Source: Sulfurimonas sp.
Lineage (GTDB): Bacteria > Campylobacterota > Campylobacteria > Campylobacterales > Sulfurimonadaceae
Assembly: GCF_019429335.1 (NCBI RefSeq)
Contig: NZ_JAHYJB010000005.1
Span: 46,589 to 110,588, forward strand
Length of the DNA: 64,000 nucleotides
Direction of reading: 5' to 3'
Positions 18,278 through 27,178 of the stretch are shown in pieces (position 1 is the stretch's first letter; every line of letters starts with the position of its first letter). Position numbers and translations under genes: made by a program. The notes under the pieces are model-generated. The model made no database searches. It was given only the letters and a program-made list of their open reading frames with translations, and was not told the DNA's origin.

Positions 18278-18912
18278 AATATGAACGTATAAAATCCCTT
18301 TTAGGAGATGATTTTTCAAAACTTCAAAACGCAAAAATTTTACTTCTGGGCGTGGGAGGAGTCGGTGGGCACTGTCTTGATTGTCTTAGCAGAAGCGGTG
18401 TTGGGCATATAACTATTGTCGATTATGACACCTATGATAAGTCAAATCAAAACCGCCAGATGTGGTCTGAACTTCATGAGGGCGAGATAAAAGTGCAAGC
18501 GTTAAAGACGCACTATCCTCATGTTAAAACCATAAATGCAAAAATAAACGAGCAGTGGGTGAGGGATTTTGATTTTGACGAGTATGATTTGGTTCTTGAT
18601 GCGATTGACGATATCAAGGCAAAATTGGCTCTCACACAAAAGTGCTACAAAAAGCTTATATCATCCCTTGGAAGTGCAAAGAGGCTTGACCCGACAAAAG
18701 TGCATGTAGATGATATTTGGAAGAGTCATGGAGACAAATTTGGTTCAAAAATCCGCTACGAGCTTAAAAAACGAGGCTTTAACAAAAAGTATAAAGTTAT
18801 ATTTAGCTCAGAACATGCAAAAGTAAAAGAGAAGGGCAGCTTTAATGCTGTAACTGGAACATTTGGGCTTGTCATGTGCGCAGAAGCTGTTAAAAAAATA
18901 ATTTCAAAATGA
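18274..18912 (+). CDS. ThiF/TcdA-family tRNA threonylcarbamoyladenosine dehydratase-like protein
   Basis: E1-like ATP-dependent enzyme of 212 residues. Rossmann motif GVGGVGG at 26-32, Arg finger in NQNRQ (about 57-61) and DAIDDIKAK near 100 match TcdA/CsdL, which cyclises t6A to ct6A in tRNA. The ATG at 18274 overlaps the surE stop (ATGA) and is preferred over a TTG at 18259. It lacks the CxxC zinc pairs of ThiF and MoeB, which favours TcdA. Followed by a small unknown gene. Confidence 0.85.
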   Translation: MKYERIKSLLGDDFSKLQNAKILLLGVGGVGGHCLDCLSRSGVGHITIVDYDTYDKSNQNRQMWSELHEGEIKVQALKTHYPHVKTINAKINEQWVRDFDFDEYDLVLDAIDDIKAKLALTQKCYKKLISSLGSAKRLDPTKVHVDDIWKSHGDKFGSKIRYELKKRGFNKKYKVIFSSEHAKVKEKGSFNAVTGTFGLVMCAEAVKKIISK

Positions 18913-18923
18913 AGGAGTATTGG

Positions 18924-19175
18924 ATGATTGATGATTTTGATTTAGGGAATCCGCTTGTATGCAAGGGGATAGTGGGTGATGGATGCGGAGGCGGAAGAAT
19001 ATTTTTTATAAAAGATGAAACACTTTACGCCCATGATCCACTCTCAAAAGAGAGTAGAATACTGCTTCAAGGCATAAAAAAAGCACAAAAGATAAGCAAA
19101 AGCGCATGTGTTATTACTATTGAGTGCGAGGATGAAAATATAAAATTTAACCTCTCCGCGATGAGTGCGGGCTGA
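18924..19175 (+). CDS. Small hypothetical protein
   Basis: Protein of 83 residues that I do not recognise. It starts MIDDFDLGNPLV, has a Gly-rich turn (GDGCGGGRIFF) and predicted beta structure throughout; no signal peptide or metal motif. The ATG at 18924 has AAGGAG eight bases upstream and is preferred over an ATG at 18909 that overlaps the previous stop. Probably co-transcribed with the TcdA-like gene. Confidence 0.65.
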   Translation: MIDDFDLGNPLVCKGIVGDGCGGGRIFFIKDETLYAHDPLSKESRILLQGIKKAQKISKSACVITIECEDENIKFNLSAMSAG

Positions 19176-19182
19176 AAAGTTT

Positions 19183-19191
19183 TGCTATAAT
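19183..19191 (+). promoter_or_regulatory. Extended -10 promoter for greA-argC
   Basis: TGCTATAAT (TG-N-TATAAT) 32 bases upstream of the greA start; no good -35. This is a perfect extended -10, the usual form in Campylobacterota. Confidence 0.6.
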
Positions 19192-19222
19192 TGTACGAAA
19201 AAATAAAACAAGAGAATAAGTT

Positions 19223-19720
19223 ATGGAAAAAATAGAGCCGATGACGCTGTTTGGGTATAACAAACTGCAAGCCGAAGTAAAATATCTTAGAGAAGTAAGA
19301 AGACCGCAAATCGTAAGAGATATAGAAGAGGCTTTGGGTTATGGCGACTTAAAAGAGAATGCAGAGTATCACGCAGCAAAAGAGAATCAGAAGCTTATAG
19401 ATTTAAGATTGTCGGAGCTGGCTGAGCTTTTGGGCTCATCAAAGATTGTGGATCCGAGCGAACTTGAACACACTAAAGTAAGTTTCGGCTCAACCGTCGT
19501 TCTTTGCGATACTGATACGGATGAGGAGTTTACATACACCATAGTCGGCGGATGCGAATCAAACCCCGACATGGGGCTTATCTCGTTTAACTCTCCGCTT
19601 GCAAAACAGCTTCTGGGACGCGAAGAGGGCGATGACGTTAAAATTCAGCTTCCAAACGGCAAAAAAGAGTTTGAGGTTATCGAGGTGAGATATCAGGAGA
19701 TAGTTTTTGAATGCAATTAA
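19223..19720 (+). CDS. greA: Transcription elongation factor GreA
   Basis: Rescues backtracked RNA polymerase. 165 residues: N-terminal antiparallel coiled coil (about 12-80) with the acidic tip GYGDLKENAEY, and a C-terminal FKBP-like domain (FGSTVVL, LISFNSPLAKQLLG). The frame ends inside the start of argC, a 14-base overlap. It has its own promoter, so argC may be driven by a housekeeping promoter. Confidence 0.97.
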   Translation: MEKIEPMTLFGYNKLQAEVKYLREVRRPQIVRDIEEALGYGDLKENAEYHAAKENQKLIDLRLSELAELLGSSKIVDPSELEHTKVSFGSTVVLCDTDTDEEFTYTIVGGCESNPDMGLISFNSPLAKQLLGREEGDDVKIQLPNGKKEFEVIEVRYQEIVFECN

Positions 19721-20711
19721 TGTTGGAGTCATTGGAGCTAGCGGCTACACAGGGCTTGAACTTTTAAAAATTCTTATCCGCCATCCAAAATTCAACCTCT
19801 CTTATGTTGCAAATACGGAGGGCGGAACGACTCTCTCGAGGCTCCACCCGTCTTTAAACAAAGTGCACGAGCTTGAGGTTAAAAAAGCCGATATTGACGA
19901 GTGTGCTGCAAGTTGCGAACTTGTCTTTTTGGCACTTCCTCATCAAACAGCAATGGCTTACGTAAAACCGCTTATTGCAAAGGGTTTGAAAGTAGTTGAC
20001 CTCTCGGCTGACTATAGATTGCCGCAAGATATTTATGAAGCATTTTACTGCCCTCATACAGATACAAAAAACTTAGAGCATGCAGTTTACGGGCTTCCTG
20101 AGCTGTTTCGCAAGGAGCTAAAATCAGCTTCGTTAGTCGCAAATCCAGGTTGTTTTCCAACCTCTGCTATTTTGGGGCTTTTGCCTTTTATGGATAGACG
20201 TGTTAAAAACACGCCGATAATCATAGACTCAAAAACGGGCGTGAGCGGTGCCGGAAAAAAACTAAGCGACGTTACCCATTTTGTAAATATAAATGACAAC
20301 CTTTTTGCATACAATCCTCTTTTCCACAGACATGCGCCTGAAATTGCACAAAAGCTACATGTAGATTTTGAAGATGTACATTTTGTACCGCATTTATGCC
20401 CTGTAACAAGAGGAATGCTAAGTTCTATCTATATCCAAGTAGAGGGCGATTTTGATGCAGAAAAACTTCTAGAAGAGTTTTACAAAGATGCTCTGCATGT
20501 AAGAGCAAGTAAAATTCCTGTTGATATGAAAAATGTGGCTGGGACAAATTTTTGCGACATTTTCGTAAAAAGAAAAGGCAATATTCTCTTTATATCAAGT
20601 GCGATAGATAATCTTTTAAGAGGCGCATCCTCAGCTGCGGTTGTAAATGCCAATCTTATGATGGGGCTTGATGAAGATTTAGGAATCCCAAATATAGCTT
20701 ACGTTCCCTGA
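19707..20711 (+). CDS. argC: N-acetyl-gamma-glutamyl-phosphate reductase
   Basis: NADPH-dependent third step of arginine synthesis. 334 residues, with nucleotide-binding GASGYTG at 10-16, catalytic Cys 149 (NPGCFPT) and the conserved HRHAPEI-like stretch (LFHRHAPEIAQKL). It starts at TTG 19707 inside greA; the next candidate start would delete the Rossmann fold. The linked phosphoesterase gene begins 3 bases after its stop. Confidence 0.97.
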   Translation: MNAINVGVIGASGYTGLELLKILIRHPKFNLSYVANTEGGTTLSRLHPSLNKVHELEVKKADIDECAASCELVFLALPHQTAMAYVKPLIAKGLKVVDLSADYRLPQDIYEAFYCPHTDTKNLEHAVYGLPELFRKELKSASLVANPGCFPTSAILGLLPFMDRRVKNTPIIIDSKTGVSGAGKKLSDVTHFVNINDNLFAYNPLFHRHAPEIAQKLHVDFEDVHFVPHLCPVTRGMLSSIYIQVEGDFDAEKLLEEFYKDALHVRASKIPVDMKNVAGTNFCDIFVKRKGNILFISSAIDNLLRGASSAAVVNANLMMGLDEDLGIPNIAYVP

Positions 20712-20714
20712 ATA

Positions 20715-21452
20715 ATGACTCAAGATTTTAAGATTTTAGAGGGTGCGTTTGTAGTGGCAGACGCACACTACTCGCATAAACGCCCAGAACTTTTAGCTTT
20801 TCTAAGGGAGATTCACTCAAAAAAACTCTCTCCTTCACAGCTTATTTTAATGGGCGATATATTTGATGCGCTTTTTGGTCAAATCCCCATGACGCATAAA
20901 AAAAATGAAGAGGCGATAGAGCTTATAAATAAGATATCTTTGGAGATTGAAGTTATATATCTAGAGGGAAATCATGACTTTAATTTAAAGAAAATATTTC
21001 CACATGTAAAAACTTTTCCAATCTCATTACAGCCTCTTGCATGTAGATTTGAAAATAAGAAAGTTCTACTCTCCCACGGCGATATTGAGGCTCCGCTTGG
21101 ATACAGAATATATACTGCTATTATTAGAAGTTCTATCGTTTTATACCTTTTGAGAGCTGTCGATTTTCTCACAAAGCACTCTGTTTCAAAACGTCTCGAC
21201 CTTTATCTTGGCAAAAAAGATGACTGCAGAGAGTTTGTAGGGCTAGAGAAATTTATCTACAAGAGGCTGTGGCAGAAGTATAAGTGTGACTACTTTGTAG
21301 AGGGTCATTTTCATCAAAACAGAACCGTAGAAATGGGAGATTTCATATATATAAACCTCGGGGCTTTTGCTTGCAATCAAAGATATTTTATAGTAAAATC
21401 TGCTCAAGATATAGAGTTATTGCAAGAGAAAAATTTCTCAAAAGGGATTTAA
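20715..21452 (+). CDS. Metallophosphoesterase, UDP-2,3-diacylglucosamine hydrolase type (LpxH/LpxJ-like)
   Basis: Calcineurin-type phosphoesterase, 245 residues, with ADAHYSHK, GDIFDALFG, GNHDFN, SHGD and GHFHQN in order. These motifs and the length match enzymes that cleave UDP-2,3-diacylglucosamine to lipid X in lipid A synthesis. Position immediately before cheV-cheA-cheW matches the H. pylori gene HP0394, reported as the Campylobacterota-type enzyme LpxJ (recalled, not checked). Likely a peripheral membrane enzyme; hydrophobic middle residues 130-150. Confidence 0.8.
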   Translation: MTQDFKILEGAFVVADAHYSHKRPELLAFLREIHSKKLSPSQLILMGDIFDALFGQIPMTHKKNEEAIELINKISLEIEVIYLEGNHDFNLKKIFPHVKTFPISLQPLACRFENKKVLLSHGDIEAPLGYRIYTAIIRSSIVLYLLRAVDFLTKHSVSKRLDLYLGKKDDCREFVGLEKFIYKRLWQKYKCDYFVEGHFHQNRTVEMGDFIYINLGAFACNQRYFIVKSAQDIELLQEKNFSKGI

Positions 21453-21455
21453 AGT

Positions 21456-22397
21456 ATGAATATAGAGAGTTCATTAAAAGTCGGCTCCAATGAGATGGAA
21501 CTTGTAGACTTTCGCATCTTCAAACAAGAAGACGACCAAGTTTACGAGGGTATTTACGGGATAAATGTCTCAAAGGTCCGCGAAATTATCAAGCTGCCAA
21601 AGCTGACAGACCTTCCGGGTACGCCTGAGTTTATAGAGGGTATTTTTGACCTTAGAAGCGTCGTTATTCCTGTTGTTAATCTCGCAAAATGGATGAAAAT
21701 CAAACAGCCTGAGAGCGCTGAGAAAAACTCAAGAGTTATTATTACCGAGTTTAACAACGTGCTTATCGGCTTTATCGTCCATGAAGCAAAACGCATCAGA
21801 AGAATCAGCTGGGCAGATATAGAGCCTGCATCTTTTATGAGCAACTCAGCTTCGGTAGAGGGAAGCAAGATAACGGGAGTAACCAGAATAGAGGGAGACA
21901 ATGTTCTTCTGATTTTGGACTTAGAGAGTGTTATCCAAGATTTGGGTCTTTATGAGCCAGACACTCAGTTCACGGCAACTGATAATGAGACTTTTTCAGG
22001 TCTGGCGCTTGTTTTGGATGACAGCTCAACAGCTCGAAAAATAGTAAAGGAGGCCCTTGTTAAGATGGGCTTTGACGTGCTTGAAGCAATGGACGGAAAA
22101 GAGGGGTTAGAGAAACTTGATGAGCTTTATGAGCTTTATGGCGAAAGTTTGTCTAAAAATCTCAAGATAATCATCTCCGACGTTGAGATGCCGAGAATGG
22201 ATGGTTTTCATTTTGCGGCAAATGTAAAAGAGGATGGAAGATTTGGCAATATACCAATCGTATTTAACTCTTCGATAAGTGATCATTTTAGTGAAGACAG
22301 GGGTGTTGAAGCCGGCGGTGAAGCTTATTTGGTTAAATTTAAAGCAAATTCATTTTACAATGAAGTAGCACGAGTTGTTCGTGCACATATGAAGTAG
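21456..22397 (+). CDS. cheV: Chemotaxis protein CheV
   Basis: Coupling protein of 313 residues. CheW-like domain (about 15-165, with EIIKLPKLTDLPG and GIFDLRSVVIPV) joined to a receiver domain (about 185-310) with VLDDSSTAR and phosphoacceptor Asp in ISDVEMPRMDG. It links receptors to CheA and allows phosphorylation-dependent adaptation. First of a cheV-cheA-cheW operon. Confidence 0.95.
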   Translation: MNIESSLKVGSNEMELVDFRIFKQEDDQVYEGIYGINVSKVREIIKLPKLTDLPGTPEFIEGIFDLRSVVIPVVNLAKWMKIKQPESAEKNSRVIITEFNNVLIGFIVHEAKRIRRISWADIEPASFMSNSASVEGSKITGVTRIEGDNVLLILDLESVIQDLGLYEPDTQFTATDNETFSGLALVLDDSSTARKIVKEALVKMGFDVLEAMDGKEGLEKLDELYELYGESLSKNLKIIISDVEMPRMDGFHFAANVKEDGRFGNIPIVFNSSISDHFSEDRGVEAGGEAYLVKFKANSFYNEVARVVRAHMK

Positions 22398-22407
22398 GAG
22401 TATAAAT

Positions 22408-24810
22408 ATGGATGAATTTCAAGAGATATTGCAAGATTTTTTGGTTGAGTCTTTCGAACTTATCGACCAGTTGGATCAGGATTTGGTTGAGCTAGAGAGC
22501 AGACCCGACGATTTGGAGCTTTTAAACAGAATATTTCGCGTTGCGCATACTGTAAAAGGTGCTTCGTCATTTTTGAATTTTGATGTTTTAACACATTTGA
22601 CTCATCATATGGAAGATGTTTTAAATAAAGCAAGACACGGAGAGCTTAGAATAAGTCCAAATATAATGGATGTTATTTTAGAGTCAATCGATCTGATGAA
22701 AGCTCTTTTAAGCACCATCCGCGATACAAGCTCAGACAGCGGTATTGACGTCTCTGGTTGTGTTGTAAGGCTTGATAAATGCACCGGAGGAAAAGGAGAT
22801 GTAGAGACTCCTGCTCCAAAACCTGCCGCTGCCGTAGAAGTTGTAGAAGAGGTTGAGAAGGAGAGCGTAGAAGATAACTCTCCTGCCACAGACGAGCCTG
22901 ACTATGATAATATGGATGCCGATGAACTTGAAGCTGAGATAGAGAGACTTCTGCAACAGAGAATGGCTGAGGACAAGGCTAAGAGAGAGTCTAAAAAATC
23001 AGCGCCTTCTGAAGCAAAAGATGATGTGTCTGAGGAGGAGGAGAATGAGCCTGCGCTTAATGTGCCCGTCGCAGTTACTCCTGCCAGAAGACCTGCTTCT
23101 CTAAGAGACGATGCAGACTCAGGTGATGGTGCAAAAGCTGCATCACCGGTTAAAAAGCAGTCTACCGTTGAACAGACAATCCGTGTTGACGTTAAGAGAC
23201 TTGACCATCTTATGAATCTTATCGGCGAGCTTGTTCTTGCTAAAAACAGACTTATAAAAATAAACGATGATGTTGAAGAGAGATATGAGGGAGAGGGGTT
23301 CCTTGAGGAGCTAAATCAAGTTGTATCAATAGTCTCTATCGTAACAACAGACCTTCAGATAGCCGTTATGAAGACAAGAATGCTCCCTATTGGAAAAGTC
23401 TTTAATAAATTCCCTAGAATGATTCGCGACTTAAGTCGTGAGCTGAACAAAAAAATAGAGCTTGAGATATTCGGTGAAGATACAGAGCTTGACAAATCAA
23501 TCGTTGAAGAGATTGGTGACCCGTTGGTTCACATTATCAGAAACTCATGCGACCATGGAATAGAGATACCAGAAATTCGTCTTGAACAAGGCAAAAGCGA
23601 AACGGGAACGATTAAGCTAAAAGCCTACAACGAAGGAAACCAGATAGTCATTCAGATAGATGACGACGGTAAGGGACTTGATGTTGAGATGCTAAAGAGA
23701 AAGTCTTTGGAAAAAGGTCTGATTACTGAAAAAGAGGCCGACAGCATGAGCGATAAAGAGGCGTTTGGGCTTATATTTAAGCCTGGCTTCTCCACCGCTA
23801 CGGTTGTTACCAATGTTTCAGGCCGCGGTGTCGGAATGGACGTTGTTAAGACAAACATTGAAAAAGTAAACGGCATCATAGATATCGATAGCGAAATCGG
23901 CATCGGTACCTCAATGAAGCTAAAAATTCCTCTTACGCTTGCGATTATCCAAGCGCTTCTAGTCGGAGTTCAAGAGGAGCAGTATGCTATTCCTCTTGCT
24001 TCGGTTCTAGAGACTGTTAGAATCTCAAAAGATGAGGTCTATACGGTTGAGGGACGCTCTGTTATGAGACTTCGCGAAGATGTCCTCTCTCTGGTTCATA
24101 TCGGCGATATATTTGAGGTTGAGCGCATTTTAGACTCAAGCGAGTATGCGTATGTTGTTGTTCTTGGACTTGGCACAAGCAAACTGGGGCTTATTGTTGA
24201 TACTCTTGTGGGACAAGAGGAGATAGTTATCAAATCTCTTGGAGATTTCCTAAAAGGCATCGAGGGAATTGCAGGAGCGACTATCCGCGGTGATGGCGGT
24301 GTCACGCTGATTGTTGATGTTGTGGCTATTATGGATATGGCAAAACATGTTAAAGCTAGCATTTTAGTTGACACTACATCTGATGCGGCAATGCTTACGC
24401 ACGAAAAAACAAAAGCAAGCGATTACGCCATAATGATAGTAGATGACTCTAAAACAGACAGAACTATTATGAGAAAAGCTCTGGAGCCTCTGGGAGTAAC
24501 TCTTGTAGAAGCGGGTGATGGACAAGAAGCGTTAAGTATCTTAAAGCAGGGCGACTACAACTTTGACGCAATGCTTGTAGATATTGAGATGCCTAGAATG
24601 GACGGCTACACTCTAGCTACAGAGATTAAAAAGTACAACCGTTACAAAAACCTCCCGCTTATTGCCGTAACATCGCGCACAGGAAAATCTGACCGTATGC
24701 GTGGCGTTGAGTCTGGCATGATAGAGTATATTACCAAGCCTTACTCTTCTGATTATCTGATGAGCGTAGTTCAAAGAAACATTAATTTTAAATCGGAGTT
24801 TTTAAGATGA
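22408..24810 (+). CDS. cheA: Chemotaxis histidine kinase with C-terminal receiver (CheAY)
   Basis: 800 residues. Hpt domain with phospho-accepting His 47 (AHTVKGASSF), a long acidic/Pro-rich linker (about 130-245), dimerisation domain (MNLIGELVLAKNR), ATPase domain (HIIRNSCDHGIE, DDDGKGLD, GRGVGMDVVK), a CheW-like domain, then a receiver with MIVDDSKTDR and Asp near 722 (LVDIEMPRMDG). The fused receiver is typical of Campylobacterota CheA. The stop overlaps the cheW start by 4 bases. Confidence 0.97.
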   Translation: MDEFQEILQDFLVESFELIDQLDQDLVELESRPDDLELLNRIFRVAHTVKGASSFLNFDVLTHLTHHMEDVLNKARHGELRISPNIMDVILESIDLMKALLSTIRDTSSDSGIDVSGCVVRLDKCTGGKGDVETPAPKPAAAVEVVEEVEKESVEDNSPATDEPDYDNMDADELEAEIERLLQQRMAEDKAKRESKKSAPSEAKDDVSEEEENEPALNVPVAVTPARRPASLRDDADSGDGAKAASPVKKQSTVEQTIRVDVKRLDHLMNLIGELVLAKNRLIKINDDVEERYEGEGFLEELNQVVSIVSIVTTDLQIAVMKTRMLPIGKVFNKFPRMIRDLSRELNKKIELEIFGEDTELDKSIVEEIGDPLVHIIRNSCDHGIEIPEIRLEQGKSETGTIKLKAYNEGNQIVIQIDDDGKGLDVEMLKRKSLEKGLITEKEADSMSDKEAFGLIFKPGFSTATVVTNVSGRGVGMDVVKTNIEKVNGIIDIDSEIGIGTSMKLKIPLTLAIIQALLVGVQEEQYAIPLASVLETVRISKDEVYTVEGRSVMRLREDVLSLVHIGDIFEVERILDSSEYAYVVVLGLGTSKLGLIVDTLVGQEEIVIKSLGDFLKGIEGIAGATIRGDGGVTLIVDVVAIMDMAKHVKASILVDTTSDAAMLTHEKTKASDYAIMIVDDSKTDRTIMRKALEPLGVTLVEAGDGQEALSILKQGDYNFDAMLVDIEMPRMDGYTLATEIKKYNRYKNLPLIAVTSRTGKSDRMRGVESGMIEYITKPYSSDYLMSVVQRNINFKSEFLR

Positions 24811-25301
24811 GCGATAGATTAAAACAGATTATTAAAAAACAGACTCAAAAAGAGAATGAAAATTTAGATCATGCAGACGATATCGTTCAGCTGGTAGGAT
24901 TTATAATCGGTGACGAAGAGTACGCAGTGCCTATTCTCTCTATTCAAGAGATTATAAAGCCGTTTCCTTGGACAAGAGTTCCTCAGGTTCCAAAGTATGT
25001 TATCGGCGTGTTTAATATGCGCGGCGCCGTTATACCTCTGATAGACCTTCGTACAAAGTTCGGGCTAAGTCCTAAAAAACACAATGAAGACACTAGGTTT
25101 ATCGTAATGAGAGACGGAGATGATATTGCAGGATTTGTTATAGATAGACTGACAATGGCAATAAGAATTAAAAACTCAAATATCGGACCTGCACCCGATA
25201 CTGCTAACGGTGATGATACAGCGATTGACGGAGTAGGTAAACAGGCTGACAAAATTATTACTATTCTAAAGGTAAAAAAACTTCTTCAGAGAGATTTTTA
25301 G
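24807..25301 (+). CDS. cheW: Chemotaxis coupling protein CheW
   Basis: 164-residue scaffold joining receptors to CheA. Single CheW domain with EYAVPILSIQEIIKP, VIGVFNMRGAVIPLIDLR and FVIDRL. ATGA overlap with cheA. A short charged N-terminal tail (about 30 residues) precedes the domain. Followed by an MCE transporter that starts 10 bases later. Confidence 0.97.
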   Translation: MSDRLKQIIKKQTQKENENLDHADDIVQLVGFIIGDEEYAVPILSIQEIIKPFPWTRVPQVPKYVIGVFNMRGAVIPLIDLRTKFGLSPKKHNEDTRFIVMRDGDDIAGFVIDRLTMAIRIKNSNIGPAPDTANGDDTAIDGVGKQADKIITILKVKKLLQRDF

Positions 25302-25310
25302 AGTTTTGAT

Positions 25311-26435
25311 ATGCACTACTCATCTCTGGATATTAGACATATAGACAATAGGCTCTCTCTAAAATTCAGAGGGGAGCTTACCCTCTACAACCTCGCAAAA
25401 TATCAAAAAGATATAGACAAGCTAGACTTTGACAAAGAGCACGGCGTAGTCCTAGACTTGTCACAGCTTACTTTTTTGGATACTGCCGGATCTATTTTTC
25501 TGTATAATCTGAAAAAAAAACTGCAATCAAACAGCTCCTTACATGTGGATCTGCTTTGTGACAATAGTGAAGTTATAGATATGCTTGAGCTTGTCATGGC
25601 GCAAAAAATAAAATTCAAAGATATATTGCAGCCTAGAAAAGTAGGTTTTTTAGAGAATATCGGGAGAATAGCATATCAAAACTATCTTCTCTTTTTATCT
25701 TTTATGGTTTTTATAGGCGAGCTTTTTGCGCATAAGATGTACTATCTTGTCTCTCCTAAAAACATCAGATTTAAAGAGATAGCTTTTGAGATAAATGAGA
25801 GTGCGATAAAGGCGTTTGGCATTGTCGCACTGACGAGTTTTTTGATAGGTTTGGTCGTAGCTTACCAATCGGCACATCAGCTAAAAATGTATGGAGCTAA
25901 TATATTTATAGTAGAAGTACTGGGAATATCTGTCTTAAGAGAGCTCTCTCCGTTAATTACGGCAATAGTCATAGCAGGAAGAAGCGGCTCGGCTTTTACT
26001 GCTCAAATAGGCGCTATGAAAATAACTCAAGAGCTTGATGCAATGCAGACTATGGGATTTGACCCATATAGATTTTTGGTTATGCCAAAGATAGTTGCCC
26101 TTATGATTACGCTTCCGATTTTGATATTTGTATCGGACGTAATGGCAATTATGGGCGGAATGGTGGTCGCAAATCTAGAGCTAAATATCACGACAAACCT
26201 TTTTTTAGACAGATTTAGCGATGTTGTCGCACTTAAACACTTTTTTGTAGGAATAGCAAAAGGGCCTTTTTTTGCTTTTTTGATTGCCGCTATCGGTATA
26301 TATAGGGGAATGCAGGTTAGGGATGATACGCAAAGCATAGGATTTAACACCACAAAAAGTGTAGTGGAGTCCATTTTTGCGGTTATAATATGTGATGCAG
26401 TTTTTTCAATCGCTTTTACGAACTTGGGGATATGA
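25311..26435 (+). CDS. mlaE: MlaE-family ABC permease with fused N-terminal STAS domain
   Basis: 374 residues. Residues 1-100 form a STAS-type domain (VVLDLSQLTFLDTAGSIFL); residues ~115-374 are an MlaE permease with five to six membrane segments and the characteristic ELSPLITAIVIAGRSGSAF and EIGAM-like (QIGAMKITQELDAM) motifs. In E. coli the STAS partner MlaB is separate. Member of an inner-membrane MCE system moving phospholipid or other lipids between inner and outer membranes. Overlaps the ATPase gene by 4 bases. Confidence 0.93.
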   Translation: MHYSSLDIRHIDNRLSLKFRGELTLYNLAKYQKDIDKLDFDKEHGVVLDLSQLTFLDTAGSIFLYNLKKKLQSNSSLHVDLLCDNSEVIDMLELVMAQKIKFKDILQPRKVGFLENIGRIAYQNYLLFLSFMVFIGELFAHKMYYLVSPKNIRFKEIAFEINESAIKAFGIVALTSFLIGLVVAYQSAHQLKMYGANIFIVEVLGISVLRELSPLITAIVIAGRSGSAFTAQIGAMKITQELDAMQTMGFDPYRFLVMPKIVALMITLPILIFVSDVMAIMGGMVVANLELNITTNLFLDRFSDVVALKHFFVGIAKGPFFAFLIAAIGIYRGMQVRDDTQSIGFNTTKSVVESIFAVIICDAVFSIAFTNLGI

Positions 26436-27178
26436 TGGATAATATTATTGAAGTAAGAGGCGTAAAAACGAGTTTTGAAGAGAGGATAATTCATGATACT
26501 CTTACGCTTAGCATTCCAAAAGGTTCAATATACGGTCTTTTAGGTCCAAGCGGATGCGGCAAAACCACGCTGCTACGAGAGATGGTAATGCTTCAGGAGT
26601 TTAGCGGCGGCGAGATTGAGATTTTGGGGCATAAACTCGGCAAAATAGAGTATAAAGAGGCCATGGAACTAAGGCAGCAATGGGGTGTGCTTTTTCAATC
26701 AGGAGCACTCTTCTCATCGCTTAGTCTAAAAGACAATATCGCTCTGCCACTTGTAGAGTATAGTGATTTGTCCGCGGCTATGATTAATGAGATAGTAAAG
26801 TTTAAGATAGGCATAGTAGGTCTGAAACAAGAAGATGCAAACCTCTATCCGTCTCAAATAAGCGGCGGTATGAGGAAAAAAGCCGCTCTTGCTCGCGCTC
26901 TTGCCATGGACCCGAAGCTTCTCTTTTTGGATGAGCCGACAAGCGGGCTCGACCCAATCTCTGCGAGGGAGTTTGATGCTTTGATACTGAAACTGCGCTC
27001 TTTGCTAAATTTAACCATAGTGATGGTTTCACATGATTTACAATCAGTTTACGATACACTCGACAAGGTTGCCGTAATAGATAATAAAAAGATTATATAC
27101 GAGGGCGATTTAAAAAATATTCTCAGTGTTGAGAATAAATTTATAAAAACTTTTTTTAAGGGAATGGGGCGTATATGA
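26432..27178 (+). CDS. mlaF: MCE transporter ATPase, MlaF-like
   Basis: ABC ATPase of 248 residues. Walker A GPSGCGKTT near 38-46, Q-loop LFQSGALF, signature SGGMRKKAALARAL, Walker B LLFLDEPTSGLD, and switch His (VSHD). The SGGM signature and FQSGALF are typical of MlaF. ATGA-type overlaps with the permease before and the MCE gene after it indicate a single complex. Confidence 0.95.
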   Translation: MMDNIIEVRGVKTSFEERIIHDTLTLSIPKGSIYGLLGPSGCGKTTLLREMVMLQEFSGGEIEILGHKLGKIEYKEAMELRQQWGVLFQSGALFSSLSLKDNIALPLVEYSDLSAAMINEIVKFKIGIVGLKQEDANLYPSQISGGMRKKAALARALAMDPKLLFLDEPTSGLDPISAREFDALILKLRSLLNLTIVMVSHDLQSVYDTLDKVAVIDNKKIIYEGDLKNILSVENKFIKTFFKGMGRI

